Assembly (NCBI RefSeq): GCF_001425605.1
Contig: NZ_LMRG01000007.1
Span: forward strand, 62,001-126,000
Reading direction: 5' to 3'
DNA length: 64,000 bases
Source: Rhizobium sp. Leaf453
Lineage (GTDB): Bacteria; Pseudomonadota; Alphaproteobacteria; Rhizobiales; Rhizobiaceae
Shown: in pieces, positions 27,060 through 37,352 of the stretch
How the letters are laid out: the number at the start of each line of letters is the position of its first letter
Position numbering within the stretch: position 1 is the stretch's first letter
The notes under the pieces: model-generated
What the model was told of the DNA's origin: nothing
The model's database searches: none
What the model saw: the letters and a program-made list of their open reading frames with translations, nothing else
Position numbers and translations under genes: made by a program

Positions 27060-29081
27060 ATGAATACGATTATTCAAGCTATCGTTTTCCTGCCGCTGAT
27101 CGGCTTCCTGATCGCGGGTCTGTTCGGCACCTCGATCGGCGCCAAGGCTTCGGAATACGTTACCAGCGGTTTCATGATCATCGTCGCGGTTCTGTCCTGG
27201 ATCGTGTTCTTCAACGTCGCGCTCGGCGAGACGGAGATGATCAAGGTCACGGTGATGCGCTGGATCCAGTCCGGCAGCTTCGACACCGAATGGGCCTTCC
27301 GCGTCGATACGCTGACGGCTGTCATGTTCGTCGTCGTCAACTCGGTCTCCTGCCTGGTTCACATCTATTCGATCGGGTACATGCACCACGATCCGCATCG
27401 GCCGCGCTTCTTCGCCTACCTGTCGCTGTTCACCTTTGCGATGCTGATGCTGATCACCTCCGACAACCTGCTGCAGATGTTCTTCGGCTGGGAAGGCGTG
27501 GGTCTGGCGTCCTATCTGCTGATCGGTTTCTGGTACAAGAAGCCGTCCGCGTCGGCCGCTGCCATGAAGGCCTTCATCGTCAACCGCGTCGGCGACTTCG
27601 GTTTCGCGCTCGGCATCTTCGGCGTTTTCGTTCTGTTCGGCTCGATCAGCTTCGAGACGATCTTCGCCGCTGCCTCGACCTATCTGCCGGCTGGCGAAGC
27701 CCATGGTGCCGCCACGGATGGCGCCCATGCAGCGGCTGAAGCCGTGATCAATCTCTTCGGCATGCATCTCGACAAGGCCCATGCGATCACGGCCGTCTGC
27801 CTGCTGCTCTTCATGGGCGCGATGGGCAAGTCTGCGCAGTTCCTGCTGCACACCTGGCTGCCGGACGCGATGGAAGGCCCGACGCCTGTTTCGGCGCTGA
27901 TCCATGCCGCAACCATGGTCACCGCCGGCGTCTTCCTCGTCGCTCGCATGTCGCCGCTGTTCGAACTGTCGCACACGGCCCTGATCGTCGTGACGCTGGT
28001 CGGCGCTATCACCGCCTTCTTCGCGGCGACCGTCGGCCTCGTGCAGAACGACATCAAGCGCGTCATCGCCTATTCGACCTGTTCGCAGCTCGGCTACATG
28101 TTCGTGGCGCTCGGCGTCGGCGCCTATGGCGCGGCGATCTTCCACCTGTTCACGCACGCCTTCTTCAAGGCACTGCTGTTCCTTTGCGCCGGCTCGGTCA
28201 TCCATGCCGTCGATGGCGAGCAGGACATGCGCTACATGGGCGGCCTGCGCTCGCACATCAAGCTGACGTTCTGGATGATGATGATCGGTACACTGGCCAT
28301 CACCGGTGTTGGTATTCCGTTCCTGGGCTGGGGCTTTGCCGGCTTCATCTCTAAGGACATCATCATCGAAAGCGCCTATGCGGCCCATTCCCCGCTGGCC
28401 GGTTTCGCCTTCACGATGCTGGTCATCGGCGCCTGCTTCACCAGCTTCTATTCCTGGCGCCTGATCTTCATGACCTTCTACGGCAAGCCGCGCGCTTCCC
28501 ATGAAGTCATGCATCACGTCCATGAATCGCCGATGGTCATGCTCGTGCCGCTGTTCATCCTCGGCGTTGGGGCTATTGCGGCCGGTATGGCGTTCGAAAG
28601 CCGCTTCTTCGGTCACCACTATGCCGAGTTCTGGCAGGGGGCGCTCTATACGGGACCGGAAAACGAGATTCTCGAGCACTTCCATCACGTTCCCGCACTG
28701 GTAAAGCTCAGCCCGTTCATCGCCATGCTGCTTGGTTTTGCGACCGCATGGTACATGTATATCCGGTCGCCTGGCACGCCGCGTTACCTCGCCGAGCAGC
28801 ATCGAGGTCTCTACCAGTTCCTGCTCAACAAGTGGTACTTTGACGAACTCTACGACTTCCTGTTCGTCCGTCCGGCCAAGCGCATCGGTACCTTCCTGTG
28901 GAAGGAAGGTGACGGTCGCGTCATCGATGGCTTCGGCCCGAACGGCATTGCCGCCCGCGTCATGGATGTCACCGACCGCGTCGTTCGCCTGCAGAGCGGT
29001 TACCTCTATCACTACGCCTTCGCGATGCTGATCGGCATTGCCGCACTTGTTACCTGGATGATGCTCGGGAGTTCCCTCTGA
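27060..29081 (+). CDS. nuoL: NADH-quinone oxidoreductase subunit L
   Basis: A 673-residue antiporter-like proton-pumping subunit. It contains the family core [19 protein letters not shown], the conserved lysine region [20 protein letters not shown], and a C-terminal lateral helix region before the last span. The stop shares one base with the nuoM start. Confidence 0.97.
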   Translation: MNTIIQAIVFLPLIGFLIAGLFGTSIGAKASEYVTSGFMIIVAVLSWIVFFNVALGETEMIKVTVMRWIQSGSFDTEWAFRVDTLTAVMFVVVNSVSCLVHIYSIGYMHHDPHRPRFFAYLSLFTFAMLMLITSDNLLQMFFGWEGVGLASYLLIGFWYKKPSASAAAMKAFIVNRVGDFGFALGIFGVFVLFGSISFETIFAAASTYLPAGEAHGAATDGAHAAAEAVINLFGMHLDKAHAITAVCLLLFMGAMGKSAQFLLHTWLPDAMEGPTPVSALIHAATMVTAGVFLVARMSPLFELSHTALIVVTLVGAITAFFAATVGLVQNDIKRVIAYSTCSQLGYMFVALGVGAYGAAIFHLFTHAFFKALLFLCAGSVIHAVDGEQDMRYMGGLRSHIKLTFWMMMIGTLAITGVGIPFLGWGFAGFISKDIIIESAYAAHSPLAGFAFTMLVIGACFTSFYSWRLIFMTFYGKPRASHEVMHHVHESPMVMLVPLFILGVGAIAAGMAFESRFFGHHYAEFWQGALYTGPENEILEHFHHVPALVKLSPFIAMLLGFATAWYMYIRSPGTPRYLAEQHRGLYQFLLNKWYFDELYDFLFVRPAKRIGTFLWKEGDGRVIDGFGPNGIAARVMDVTDRVVRLQSGYLYHYAFAMLIGIAALVTWMMLGSSL

Positions 29082-30592
29082 TGACCGACTGGCCTATTCT
29101 TTCGTTGGTCACCTTCCTGCCTCTCGCAGGTGTCCTTCTGCTACTCCTGACGCGTGAAGACAGCGCGTCGGGCCGCCGCAACATTCTCAACATTTCGCTT
29201 GCTACGACGATCGTGACCTTCTTCGTGTCGGTCTGGGTCTGGGCGAGCTTCGACTATGCCAATCCAGGCTTCCAGATGGTGGAAAAGCATGCCTGGCTCG
29301 GCACCGGAATTTCCTATCATCTCGGCGTCGACGGCATTTCGATGCTGTTCGTCGTGCTGTCCGCCTTCCTGATGCCGTTCTGCATTCTGGCAAGCTGGGT
29401 GACGATCGAAAAGCGCCTGAAGTCCTACATGATCGCCTTCCTGCTTCTGGAAGTGTTCATGATCGGCGTCTTCGTCTCGCTCGACATCGTTCTGTTCTAC
29501 GTCTTCTTCGAAGCCGGCCTGATCCCGATGTTCATCATCATCGGCGTCTGGGGTGGCAAGGACCGCGTCTACGCGTCCTACAAGTTCTTCCTCTACACGC
29601 TGCTCGGCTCGGTGCTGATGCTGCTCGCCATCATGGCGATGTACTGGCAGGCCGGAACGACCGATATCGCCGAACTGCTGGCCTATCAGTTCCCGCGCCA
29701 GATGCAGACTTGGCTATGGCTCGCCTTCTTCGCCTCGTTCGCGGTGAAGATGCCGATGTGGCCGGTCCATACCTGGCTTCCGGATGCGCACGTTCAGGCG
29801 CCGACGGCTGGCTCCGTCATCCTGGCGGGCGTTCTCTTGAAGCTCGGCGGTTACGGTTTCCTGCGCTTCTCGCTGCCGATGTTCCCGCTGGCCTCGGATT
29901 ATTTCGCGCCGTTCGTGTTCACGCTCTCCGTAGTCGCTATCATCTACACCTCGCTTGTGGCGATGATGCAGACCGACATCAAGAAACTGATCGCCTATTC
30001 CTCGGTTGCCCATATGGGTTACGTGACGATGGGTATCTTCGCTGCCAATACGCAGGGCGTGCAGGGTGCGATCTTCCAGATGCTGTCGCACGGTATCGTC
30101 TCCGGCGCGCTCTTCCTTTGCGTCGGCGTCGTCTATGACCGTCTGCATACCCGCGAAATCAGCGCCTATGGCGGTCTGGTCAACAACATGCCGAAATACG
30201 CGGTGGTCTTCATGATCCTGACCATGGCCAATGTCGGTCTACCGGGAACTTCGGGCTTCGTCGGTGAAATCACGACGCTGCTCGGCGCCTTCCGGGCTAA
30301 CACCTGGGTTGCCTTCTTCGCCACGACCGGCGTCATCTTCTCTGCCTGCTATGCGCTCTGGCTTTATCGCCGGGTCATCTTCGGTGCACTGGAGAAGGAA
30401 AATCTGAAGTCGATGCTCGATCTTTCGGGCCGGGAAAAGGTGCTTCTCTATCCGCTGATCGTGCTCACCATCTTTTTCGGCGTCTATCCGGCTCCGGTGT
30501 TCGATGCGACGGCAGCCTCGGTGGATGTACTGGTCAACAACTACACTGCAGCCGTGCAGGCGGCGCATGATGTCGCGCTTCACGCGGAATGA
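29081..30592 (+). CDS. nuoM: NADH-quinone oxidoreductase subunit M
   Basis: A 503-residue antiporter-like subunit. Landmarks are [40 protein letters not shown] and [20 protein letters not shown]. Its start overlaps the nuoL stop by one base (TGATG), indicating coupled translation. Confidence 0.97.
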   Translation: MTDWPILSLVTFLPLAGVLLLLLTREDSASGRRNILNISLATTIVTFFVSVWVWASFDYANPGFQMVEKHAWLGTGISYHLGVDGISMLFVVLSAFLMPFCILASWVTIEKRLKSYMIAFLLLEVFMIGVFVSLDIVLFYVFFEAGLIPMFIIIGVWGGKDRVYASYKFFLYTLLGSVLMLLAIMAMYWQAGTTDIAELLAYQFPRQMQTWLWLAFFASFAVKMPMWPVHTWLPDAHVQAPTAGSVILAGVLLKLGGYGFLRFSLPMFPLASDYFAPFVFTLSVVAIIYTSLVAMMQTDIKKLIAYSSVAHMGYVTMGIFAANTQGVQGAIFQMLSHGIVSGALFLCVGVVYDRLHTREISAYGGLVNNMPKYAVVFMILTMANVGLPGTSGFVGEITTLLGAFRANTWVAFFATTGVIFSACYALWLYRRVIFGALEKENLKSMLDLSGREKVLLYPLIVLTIFFGVYPAPVFDATAASVDVLVNNYTAAVQAAHDVALHAE

Positions 30593-30610
30593 CGACGGGA
30601 CGGGATTGAA

Positions 30611-32050
30611 ATGACTGCTGAAACATTCCTCGCAAGCCTGCACCTGTCGACGCCGGAACTCATTCTTGCGGTCGGCGCCCTGGTTCTGCTGATGATCGGT
30701 GTCTTCTCGGGAGAGAAGGCGTCTGGGCTGGTGACAACGCTCGCGGTCATCCTTCTCGCCGTGGCCGGCGCCGTTGTCTGGCAGACCGGTGATGGCCAGG
30801 CCTATAACGGCGCATTCCTGTCGGATGCCTTCGGCCGGTTCATGAAGACCCTGACGTTGATCGGCTCGATCGTCGCGCTGATCATGTCGGCGGGCGAGGC
30901 GCGATCGGCCGGGATCAACCGTTTCGAATTCCCGGTCCTGATCGTCCTTGCGACACTCGGCATGCTGCTGATGATTTCGGCCAACGACCTGATCTCGGTC
31001 TATCTGGCGCTCGAACTGCAGTCGCTCGCTCTCTACGTCGTCGCCGCGATGAACCGCGACAATCTGCGCTCGACGGAAGCCGGCCTGAAATATTTTGTTC
31101 TCGGCGCCCTGTCTTCGGGCATGTTGCTCTACGGCATGTCGCTGGTCTACGGTTTCACCGGCCATACCGGCTTTGAAGGCATTGCCACGGCTCTCTCGGC
31201 GGAAACCCGTTCGCTCGGGCTCGTCTTCGGTCTCGTCTTCATTCTAGCTGGCGTTGCCTTCAAAATCTCGGCCGTGCCGTTCCACATGTGGACGCCGGAC
31301 GTATACGAAGGCGCGCCGACCCCGGTCACCGCCTTTTTCGCGGCCGCTCCGAAGGTCGCTGCGATGGCGATGCTGATCCGCCTGGTGATCACGCCGTTCC
31401 AGCCGATCGTCCATGACTGGCAGCAGGTCATCGTCTTCATCTCGATCGCCTCCATGGTGCTTGGCGCGTTTGCGGCGATTGGCCAGACCAACATCAAGCG
31501 ACTGATGGCCTATTCGTCGATCGGTCACATGGGCTATGCGCTCGTCGGTATTTCGGCGGGCTCGATGGCCGGCGTTCGCGGCGTGCTGATCTACATGCTG
31601 GTCTATATGGTCATGACGCTCGGTACCTTCGCCTGCATCATGGCGATGAAGCGCAAGGACGGCAATCACGTCGAGAATGTCGATGATCTCGCCGGCCTGT
31701 CGCAGACCAACCCGCTGATGGCGACCGTGCTGACCGTGATGATGTTCTCGCTGGCCGGCATCCCGCCGCTCGCAGGCTTCTTTGCAAAGTACTTTGTGTT
31801 CATGGCGGCGATCGAGGCGCATCTGTACGCGCTGGCCATCATCGGTGTTCTCGCTTCCGTTGTCGGCGCCTACTACTACCTGCGCGTCGTCAAGCTGATG
31901 TGGTTCGATGATCCGAAGGGTGAATTTGCTCGTCCGTCCGGCGTCCTGAGGCTCGTTTATGGTCTGTCCGGCCTGTTCGTGCTGGCCTATGTCCTGGTTG
32001 GCGGCTGGATCGGTACCGCGGCGGAAGTCGCTGCCCGGACCTTCTTTTGA
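30611..32050 (+). CDS. nuoN: NADH-quinone oxidoreductase subunit N
   Basis: A 479-residue antiporter-like subunit, the last of complex I. It contains [36 protein letters not shown] and [20 protein letters not shown]. Its stop overlaps the putative start of birA, so the nuo transcript very likely continues into birA and rnj. Confidence 0.97.
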   Translation: MTAETFLASLHLSTPELILAVGALVLLMIGVFSGEKASGLVTTLAVILLAVAGAVVWQTGDGQAYNGAFLSDAFGRFMKTLTLIGSIVALIMSAGEARSAGINRFEFPVLIVLATLGMLLMISANDLISVYLALELQSLALYVVAAMNRDNLRSTEAGLKYFVLGALSSGMLLYGMSLVYGFTGHTGFEGIATALSAETRSLGLVFGLVFILAGVAFKISAVPFHMWTPDVYEGAPTPVTAFFAAAPKVAAMAMLIRLVITPFQPIVHDWQQVIVFISIASMVLGAFAAIGQTNIKRLMAYSSIGHMGYALVGISAGSMAGVRGVLIYMLVYMVMTLGTFACIMAMKRKDGNHVENVDDLAGLSQTNPLMATVLTVMMFSLAGIPPLAGFFAKYFVFMAAIEAHLYALAIIGVLASVVGAYYYLRVVKLMWFDDPKGEFARPSGVLRLVYGLSGLFVLAYVLVGGWIGTAAEVAARTFF

Positions 32051-32805
32051 CCGGAGGAAACCGGATTTCGCTCGATGATTTCCGGCACACAGCGCTAGGT
32101 GACGTCGGGTCGACGAATACAGAATGCCTGAACCGTGCGCGCGCCGGCGACCCGGGCCTGCACTGGATCACGGCAACACGACAGATTGCCGGTCGGGGAC
32201 GTCGGGGCAGGTCCTGGGTTTCGGAAGCCGGCAATCTCTATGCGTCGCTGTTGCTGATCGACCCGGCCCCCATGGACAGGCTGCATTCGCTGCCGCTTGC
32301 CGTGGCGGTGGCAGTGCAGAACGTGATCCAGTCGGTCATGCCAACGGGATCCGAGCCGGTCATGATCAAATGGCCGAACGATATTCTGATTGAAGGCAAG
32401 AAGTGCTGCGGTATCCTGCTTGAAGGTGAGGGCTTGCCAAACGGTCATCACGCCCTTGTCATCGGTATTGGCATCAATGTCGCGTTGGTACCGGATCACG
32501 GGCTTTATCCTGTCACGAGTTTGCATGCACAGGGGGCATCCGTCTCGCCCGAGGACCTGTTCGCCCGCCTGTTCGTCAGCATGGCGGAAGCGCTGCGGGT
32601 TTGGAACCATGGTCAAGGTATTGCCGAGATTATCGCGCAATGGCGGTCTGCGGCCGGCGGGATCGGACAGAAGATTACCGTCAACCTGCCGGACCACTCG
32701 CTTTCCGGCCGGTTTGAAGGCATAGATGAAGAAGGCCGGCTGATGCTTGATCTTGGAGCAGGCGCGGTTCAGCGTATCGCCGCCGGCGATGTATTTTTCG
32801 GATAA
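32047..32805 (+). CDS. birA: Biotin--[acetyl-CoA-carboxylase] ligase
   Basis: A class I (252-residue, no DNA-binding domain) ligase that attaches biotin to BCCP-type carrier proteins. The catalytic loop is [20 protein letters not shown], followed by [18 protein letters not shown] and a C-terminal SH3-like domain. The start is uncertain. A TTG at 32047 overlaps the nuoN stop, but the only strong ribosome binding site (GGAGG, 32053-32057) lies after it and points to an in-frame ATT at 32065. No ATG or GTG is in the expected position. Confidence 0.9.
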   Translation: MTGGNRISLDDFRHTALGDVGSTNTECLNRARAGDPGLHWITATRQIAGRGRRGRSWVSEAGNLYASLLLIDPAPMDRLHSLPLAVAVAVQNVIQSVMPTGSEPVMIKWPNDILIEGKKCCGILLEGEGLPNGHHALVIGIGINVALVPDHGLYPVTSLHAQGASVSPEDLFARLFVSMAEALRVWNHGQGIAEIIAQWRSAAGGIGQKITVNLPDHSLSGRFEGIDEEGRLMLDLGAGAVQRIAAGDVFFG

Positions 32806-32822
32806 AAAGGCGCAATCTTTCA

Positions 32823-34490
32823 ATGAGCAAACAAGACGAACTCGTCTTCCTGCCGCTGGGCGGTGTTGGGGAAATCGGCATGAACCTGGCCCTCTACGGC
32901 TATGGCGCGCCATCCCACCGCCAGTGGATCATGGTCGATTGCGGCGTGACCTTCCCGGGGCTTGATCTGCCTGGGGTCGATCTGGTGCTTCCCGATATCC
33001 GGTTCCTGGCGGAGGAGCGCAAGAACCTCAAGGGCATCATCATCACCCACGCCCACGAAGATCACTACGGTGCGCTTGCCGACCTGTGGCCGGGTCTCAA
33101 TGTGCCGGTTTACGCCTCGCCGTTCACCGCCGGCATGCTGGAAGCCAAGCGTAGCTACGAGCGCAGCCGTGCCGATGTACCGATCACCATTTTCAAGGAA
33201 GGCGACCGCATTAATGTCGGTCCCTTTGAGATCGAGGCGGTTGGTGTCAACCATTCGATCCCCGAGCCGATGTCGCTGGTTATTCGTACGCCGCTCGGCA
33301 ATGTCGTCCACACCGGCGACTGGAAGATCGATCACGCGCCGTCGCTCGGACCGTTCACCGACGAAGCCCGTTTCCGCGCAATCGGTGACGAAGGCGTTCT
33401 GGCGCTGATGTGCGACAGCACCAATGCGATGCGCGACGGCGTTTCTCCCTCGGAAGAGGAAGTTTCCGCCAGCCTCACCAAGATCATCGAGGATGCCGAA
33501 GGACGCGTTGCGATCACCACCTTCTCCTCCAATGTCGGCCGCATCCGCTCGATCGCCAAGGCGTCCGCTGCTGCGGGTCGTGAGGTCCTGCTTCTCGGCA
33601 GTTCCATGAAGCGCGTCTGCGATGTCGCGCGTGACGTCGGCCTGATGGAAGGGTTGAATCCGTTCATCGCCGAAGATGAATTCGGCTATATCCCGCGCGA
33701 CAAGGTCGTCGTGATCCTGACGGGCAGCCAGGGCGAATCCCGCGCCGCTCTTGCTAAGATCGCGCGCGATGAGATGCGCAATGTTGCGCTGACCGCCGGC
33801 GACACGGTCGTTTTTTCCTCGCGTGCCATTCCCGGCAACGAGAAGGCGATCAACGACATCAAGAACGGCCTGGTGGAGCAGGGCATCCACATCGTCACCG
33901 ATACCGAGGCGCTGGTGCATGTTTCCGGCCATCCACGCCGCAACGAATTGCAGCAGATGTATGCCTGGACGCGGCCGCAGATGCTGGTGCCGGTGCATGG
34001 AGAGGCTGCGCACCTGACCGCGCAGGCGGAGCTTGGCCTCCAGTCCGGCATCCAGACCGTTCCGCGTGTGCGTAATGGCGATATCCTGCGGCTGGCGCCA
34101 GGTCCGGCGACCGTGATCGGCGAAGCGCCGCATGGCCGCATCTACAAGGATGGCGGCCTGATCGGCGATTTCGACGAGATGGGAATTGGCGAGCGCCGCA
34201 AGCTCTCCTTCGCCGGTCATGTCTCCGTCAATGTGGTTCTCGACGAGCGCTACGATTTCGCGTCCGATCCGATCGTCGTCCCTATCGGTCTGCCGGAATT
34301 TGACGACGAGGGCGAGGACATGAACGACACGCTCTACGATGCCGTGCTCGGCGCCGTCGAAAGCATTCCGCGCGGCAAGCGCAAGGATCTTGCGATGGTG
34401 ACGGAAGCCGTGCGCCGTGCCGTCCGCAGCATGGCGAACGAGGTCTGGGGTAAGAAACCCCTGGTGACAGTGTTCGTCAACAGGCTCTGA
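32823..34490 (+). CDS. rnj: Ribonuclease J
   Basis: The 555-residue metallo-beta-lactamase/beta-CASP ribonuclease acts in rRNA maturation and mRNA decay with 5'-3' exonuclease activity. Visible motifs: HAHEDH at residues 76-81 (zinc ligands), NVVHTGDWKID, MCDSTNAM, and the beta-CASP GSQGESRAAL and VHGEAAHL segments. It lies 17 bases after birA and is probably in the same transcript. Confidence 0.95.
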   Translation: MSKQDELVFLPLGGVGEIGMNLALYGYGAPSHRQWIMVDCGVTFPGLDLPGVDLVLPDIRFLAEERKNLKGIIITHAHEDHYGALADLWPGLNVPVYASPFTAGMLEAKRSYERSRADVPITIFKEGDRINVGPFEIEAVGVNHSIPEPMSLVIRTPLGNVVHTGDWKIDHAPSLGPFTDEARFRAIGDEGVLALMCDSTNAMRDGVSPSEEEVSASLTKIIEDAEGRVAITTFSSNVGRIRSIAKASAAAGREVLLLGSSMKRVCDVARDVGLMEGLNPFIAEDEFGYIPRDKVVVILTGSQGESRAALAKIARDEMRNVALTAGDTVVFSSRAIPGNEKAINDIKNGLVEQGIHIVTDTEALVHVSGHPRRNELQQMYAWTRPQMLVPVHGEAAHLTAQAELGLQSGIQTVPRVRNGDILRLAPGPATVIGEAPHGRIYKDGGLIGDFDEMGIGERRKLSFAGHVSVNVVLDERYDFASDPIVVPIGLPEFDDEGEDMNDTLYDAVLGAVESIPRGKRKDLAMVTEAVRRAVRSMANEVWGKKPLVTVFVNRL

Positions 34491-34548
34491 GACTGCCGGC
34501 GTCCTGTTGGCGGGTGTTGCGAAAACGAAAGCGCGAAAAGGCAAAGTC

Positions 34549-34953
34549 ATGCTCGGACGTGTCAATCACATCGCTCTGGCTGTACCGGATCTCGCGGAGG
34601 CAGCGGAGCGGTATCGCTCGATGCTTGGTGCTTCGGTGACGGAGCCTGACAACTTGCCGGAGCATGGCGTCCGCGTCGTGTTCGTTACCCTCGAAAACAC
34701 CAAGGTCGAACTGCTAGAGCCGCTCGGTGAGGATTCGCCGATCGCTGCTTTCCTGGCGAAAAACCCCTCCGGCGGCATGCACCACATCTGCTACGAGGTT
34801 GCCGACATCCTTGCGGCCCGCGACAGTCTGGTTGCAGCCGGGGGCAGGGTGCTGGGCAATGGGAAGCCAAAGATTGGTGCGCACGGCAAGCCGGTTCTCT
34901 TCCTGCATCCGAAAGACTTCTTCGGAACGCTGATCGAGCTGGAACAGGTGTGA
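34549..34953 (+). CDS. mce: Methylmalonyl-CoA epimerase
   Basis: A 134-residue vicinal-oxygen-chelate enzyme that interconverts the two methylmalonyl-CoA epimers in propionyl-CoA catabolism. Metal-site residues are visible in RVNHIALAVPDL (His), KVELLEPLGEDSP (Glu), GMHHICYEV (His) and the C-terminal LIELEQ (Glu). ATG 34549 with AAAAGG upstream is preferred; the in-frame TTG at 34507 would add a basic, non-family N-terminus. Confidence 0.92.
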   Translation: MLGRVNHIALAVPDLAEAAERYRSMLGASVTEPDNLPEHGVRVVFVTLENTKVELLEPLGEDSPIAAFLAKNPSGGMHHICYEVADILAARDSLVAAGGRVLGNGKPKIGAHGKPVLFLHPKDFFGTLIELEQV

Positions 34954-35048
34954 CAGAAAGGCGCGTTTGTGTGGCGCACCTGAAAGGGGTATAAGGCCGC
35001 ACATTGTCGAGGGGGAGGTTTCGGCCACCTTTTACTGCGAGAACCAAG

Positions 35049-35318
35049 ATGCCGCTTTTTTCCGTCTTCGCGATCTATTTCATCATCTGGTGGCTGTCGC
35101 TGTTCATCGTCCTGCCGATCGGACTGCGGACGCAGGCGGAGGAGAATGACGTGGTGCCTGGCAGTGTCGAAAGCGCACCGGCCCGGTTTCGACCGTTGAA
35201 GATTTTTGTGGCGACGTCGGTGCTCGCGGCGGTGATCCACATCGCCTGGTATATCCTCTCCGTTCGCCTCGGTTATGGCATCGACGTCATCCCGCAATTC
35301 GCTCCGAAATTCTATTGA
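35049..35318 (+). CDS. DUF1467 family membrane protein
   Basis: An 89-residue protein with two membrane spans (about residues 5-22 and 52-72), LSLFIVLPIGLRTQAEE between them, and a short periplasmic or cytoplasmic tail. It matches the alphaproteobacterial DUF1467 family, of unknown function, and usually lies by mce and proS in rhizobia. ATG 35049 gives the family length; the start at 35004 is upstream of the homologous part. Confidence 0.85.
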   Translation: MPLFSVFAIYFIIWWLSLFIVLPIGLRTQAEENDVVPGSVESAPARFRPLKIFVATSVLAAVIHIAWYILSVRLGYGIDVIPQFAPKFY

Positions 35319-35463
35319 CAGCGTTGCAGGTGTTTCGCCTGCGACATCCACTAATGTGAACGACTTACGTAGAGTCAGTTTTTGGATGGTGATGTACGTG
35401 CCACATAATTGACACGATCGCGGAGTGCGACGGTTTCATGACTGATTTGCGCTGGAAAAAGCC

Positions 35464-35495
35464 AAAAAAAAACAAGGCTAAAAGCCTTGTTTTTT
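35464..35495. terminator. Bidirectional Rho-independent terminator
   Basis: The stem AACAAGGCT (35471-35479) with AGCCTTGTT (35483-35491) has a 3-base loop, a run of nine A on the left and six T on the right. It can end the DUF1467 transcript on the plus strand and a small RNA on the minus strand. Confidence 0.8.
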
Positions 35496-35613
35496 AAAGT
35501 ATCGCGTGATCCTTATCCGTTTCCGGTGGCTGCGTGTGACCGCGCCTAAGATCTTATCCTCCCAAGACTTGACCGCGAAATCGACAAGAATTTAATCTCC
35601 CTGCCTCTTTTGT
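35464..35613 (-). ncRNA. Candidate small RNA between DUF1467 and proS (possibly alpha-r9/Smr9C-like)
   Basis: The minus strand from about 35613 down to 35464 ends in a terminator with a nine-T tail and has no ORF. It contains repeated GGATAAG-type segments and a GGGAGG tract. I recall that a rhizobial sRNA family (alpha-r9) lies between a small conserved gene and proS in Sinorhizobium meliloti, which is this position. The 5' end is estimated from an expected length near 150 nt and is not read from a clear promoter. Confidence 0.4.
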
Positions 35614-36013
35614 GAGCCAAAACTAGCTCAAACATTATGCGTTGTCATCTGATTTTTTTGCATTTTTGCTACAGTTCAGCAAAATTTTTCCGTTGACAAC
35701 TTCTGTCGAAATCCTGTTACTACCGTGCCTTTTTGACGCATGCGTCACCGATTTCGATGCCCCGAAAATCCCGCTGCCGTAAGGTCTGGGGACCGCGAAG
35801 ATGACGGGTTTTCTTCCTGCTGCGAAGCGTTTATGAACGCGTGAGCGCGGTACATCCTCCTAATGGAATCAACTGGCCGGATCATCGCGGCATTAAGTCA
35901 AACGGCAGTGTCCGGAATGCGCCGATAGGAAGCGTGACTGGACTGCAAGCTCAACGTTATTTCGCCCGATTCCAAAGATAGTGCGAAATGCTTCTCAGTT
36001 CTGGAACCCATTC
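35500..36013. other. Long non-coding interval upstream of proS
   Basis: About 500 bp without a convincing gene. It is AT-rich at 35600-35720. A promoter-like TTGACA at 35693-35698 is followed 17 bases later by a weak GTTACT, so proS may have a leader of over 250 nt. No riboswitch or tRNA-like fold is recognised. Confidence 0.45.
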
Positions 36014-37342
36014 ATGCGCCTGTCCCGCTTTTTCATGCCCATTCTAAAGGAAAATCCCAAGGAAGCGGAGATCGTCTCGCATCGGCTGATGCTGCGCGCC
36101 GGCATGGTGCGGCAGCAGTCTGCCGGCATCTATAGCTGGCTGCCGCTCGGCAAGCGCGTTCTCGACAAGGTGAATGCGATCATCCGCGAGGAACAGAACC
36201 GCGCCGGCGCCATCGAGCTGCTGATGCCGACGCTGCAATCCGCCGAGCTCTGGCAGGAAAGCGGCCGCTATGAGGCCTATGGCAAGGAAATGCTGCGCAT
36301 CAAGGACCGGCAGGACCGTCCGATGCTCTATGGTCCGACCAACGAGGAAATGGTCACCGACATTTTCCGGTCCTACGTCAAGTCCTACAAGGACCTGCCG
36401 CTGAACCTCTATCATATCCAGCTGAAGTTCCGCGACGAGATCCGTCCGCGCTTCGGCACGATGCGCTCGCGAGAATTCCTGATGAAGGACGCCTATTCCT
36501 TCGACCTGACGAAGGAGGGGGCGATCCACTCCTACAACAAGATGTTCGTGGCCTATCTGCGCACCTTCGATCGCCTCGGCCTTCGCGCCATTCCGATGCG
36601 CGCCGATACCGGCCCGATCGGCGGCAACCACAGCCATGAATTCATCATCCTCGCCGATACCGGCGAGTCCGAGGTTTTCTGCCACAAGGATTTCGTCGAT
36701 TTCGACATTCCGGCCGTCGATACAGACTTCGACAACGTCAAGGGTCTGGAAGGCGTGTTCGACAAGTGGACGTCGCTCTATGCCGCAACGTCCGAAATGC
36801 ATGACGAGGCAGCCTTCAACGCCATTCCGGAAGGCGATCGTCTTTCGGCGCGCGGCATCGAAGTCGGCCACATCTTCTATTTCGGCACGAAATATTCCGA
36901 GCCGATGGGCGGCAAGGTTCAGGGACCCGACGGCAAGGAGCACACCGTGCATATGGGCTCCTACGGTATCGGCCCGACGCGCCTGGTTCCGGCGATCATC
37001 GAAGCCTCGCATGACGAAAACGGCATTATCTGGCCGGCCTCCGTCGCGCCGTTCGATGCCGTGGTCATCAACATGAAGTCGGGTGACACTGCCTGCGACG
37101 CGGCCTGCGAGACGATCTATGCAGCCCTGAACAAGGCCGGTTTCGACACGCTGTACGACGATACGGACGATCGTGCCGGCGCCAAGTTCGCGCAGGCTGA
37201 CCTGATCGGCGTGCCCGTGCAGATCATCGCCGGCCCACGTTCTGTCGCCAATGGCGAGGTTGAACTGAAGGATCGCAAGACCGGTGCGCGTGAAACATTG
37301 ACCATCGAGGCCGCCATCAACAAGCTGACCGCCGCGAAATAA
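36014..37342 (+). CDS. proS: Prolyl-tRNA synthetase
   Basis: A 442-residue class II synthetase of the short alphaproteobacterial type, lacking the large editing insertion of E. coli ProS. Motif 2 region: [17 protein letters not shown]; motif 3 region: [17 protein letters not shown]. The anticodon-binding domain is the last 110 residues. ATG 36014 ([13 protein letters not shown]) is the family start; the in-frame upstream codon at 35981 adds 11 unrelated residues. It heads a proS-lolC/E-lolD series with very short gaps. Confidence 0.95.
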   Translation: MRLSRFFMPILKENPKEAEIVSHRLMLRAGMVRQQSAGIYSWLPLGKRVLDKVNAIIREEQNRAGAIELLMPTLQSAELWQESGRYEAYGKEMLRIKDRQDRPMLYGPTNEEMVTDIFRSYVKSYKDLPLNLYHIQLKFRDEIRPRFGTMRSREFLMKDAYSFDLTKEGAIHSYNKMFVAYLRTFDRLGLRAIPMRADTGPIGGNHSHEFIILADTGESEVFCHKDFVDFDIPAVDTDFDNVKGLEGVFDKWTSLYAATSEMHDEAAFNAIPEGDRLSARGIEVGHIFYFGTKYSEPMGGKVQGPDGKEHTVHMGSYGIGPTRLVPAIIEASHDENGIIWPASVAPFDAVVINMKSGDTACDAACETIYAALNKAGFDTLYDDTDDRAGAKFAQADLIGVPVQIIAGPRSVANGEVELKDRKTGARETLTIEAAINKLTAAK

Positions 37343-37352
37343 GGGGCCGAGA

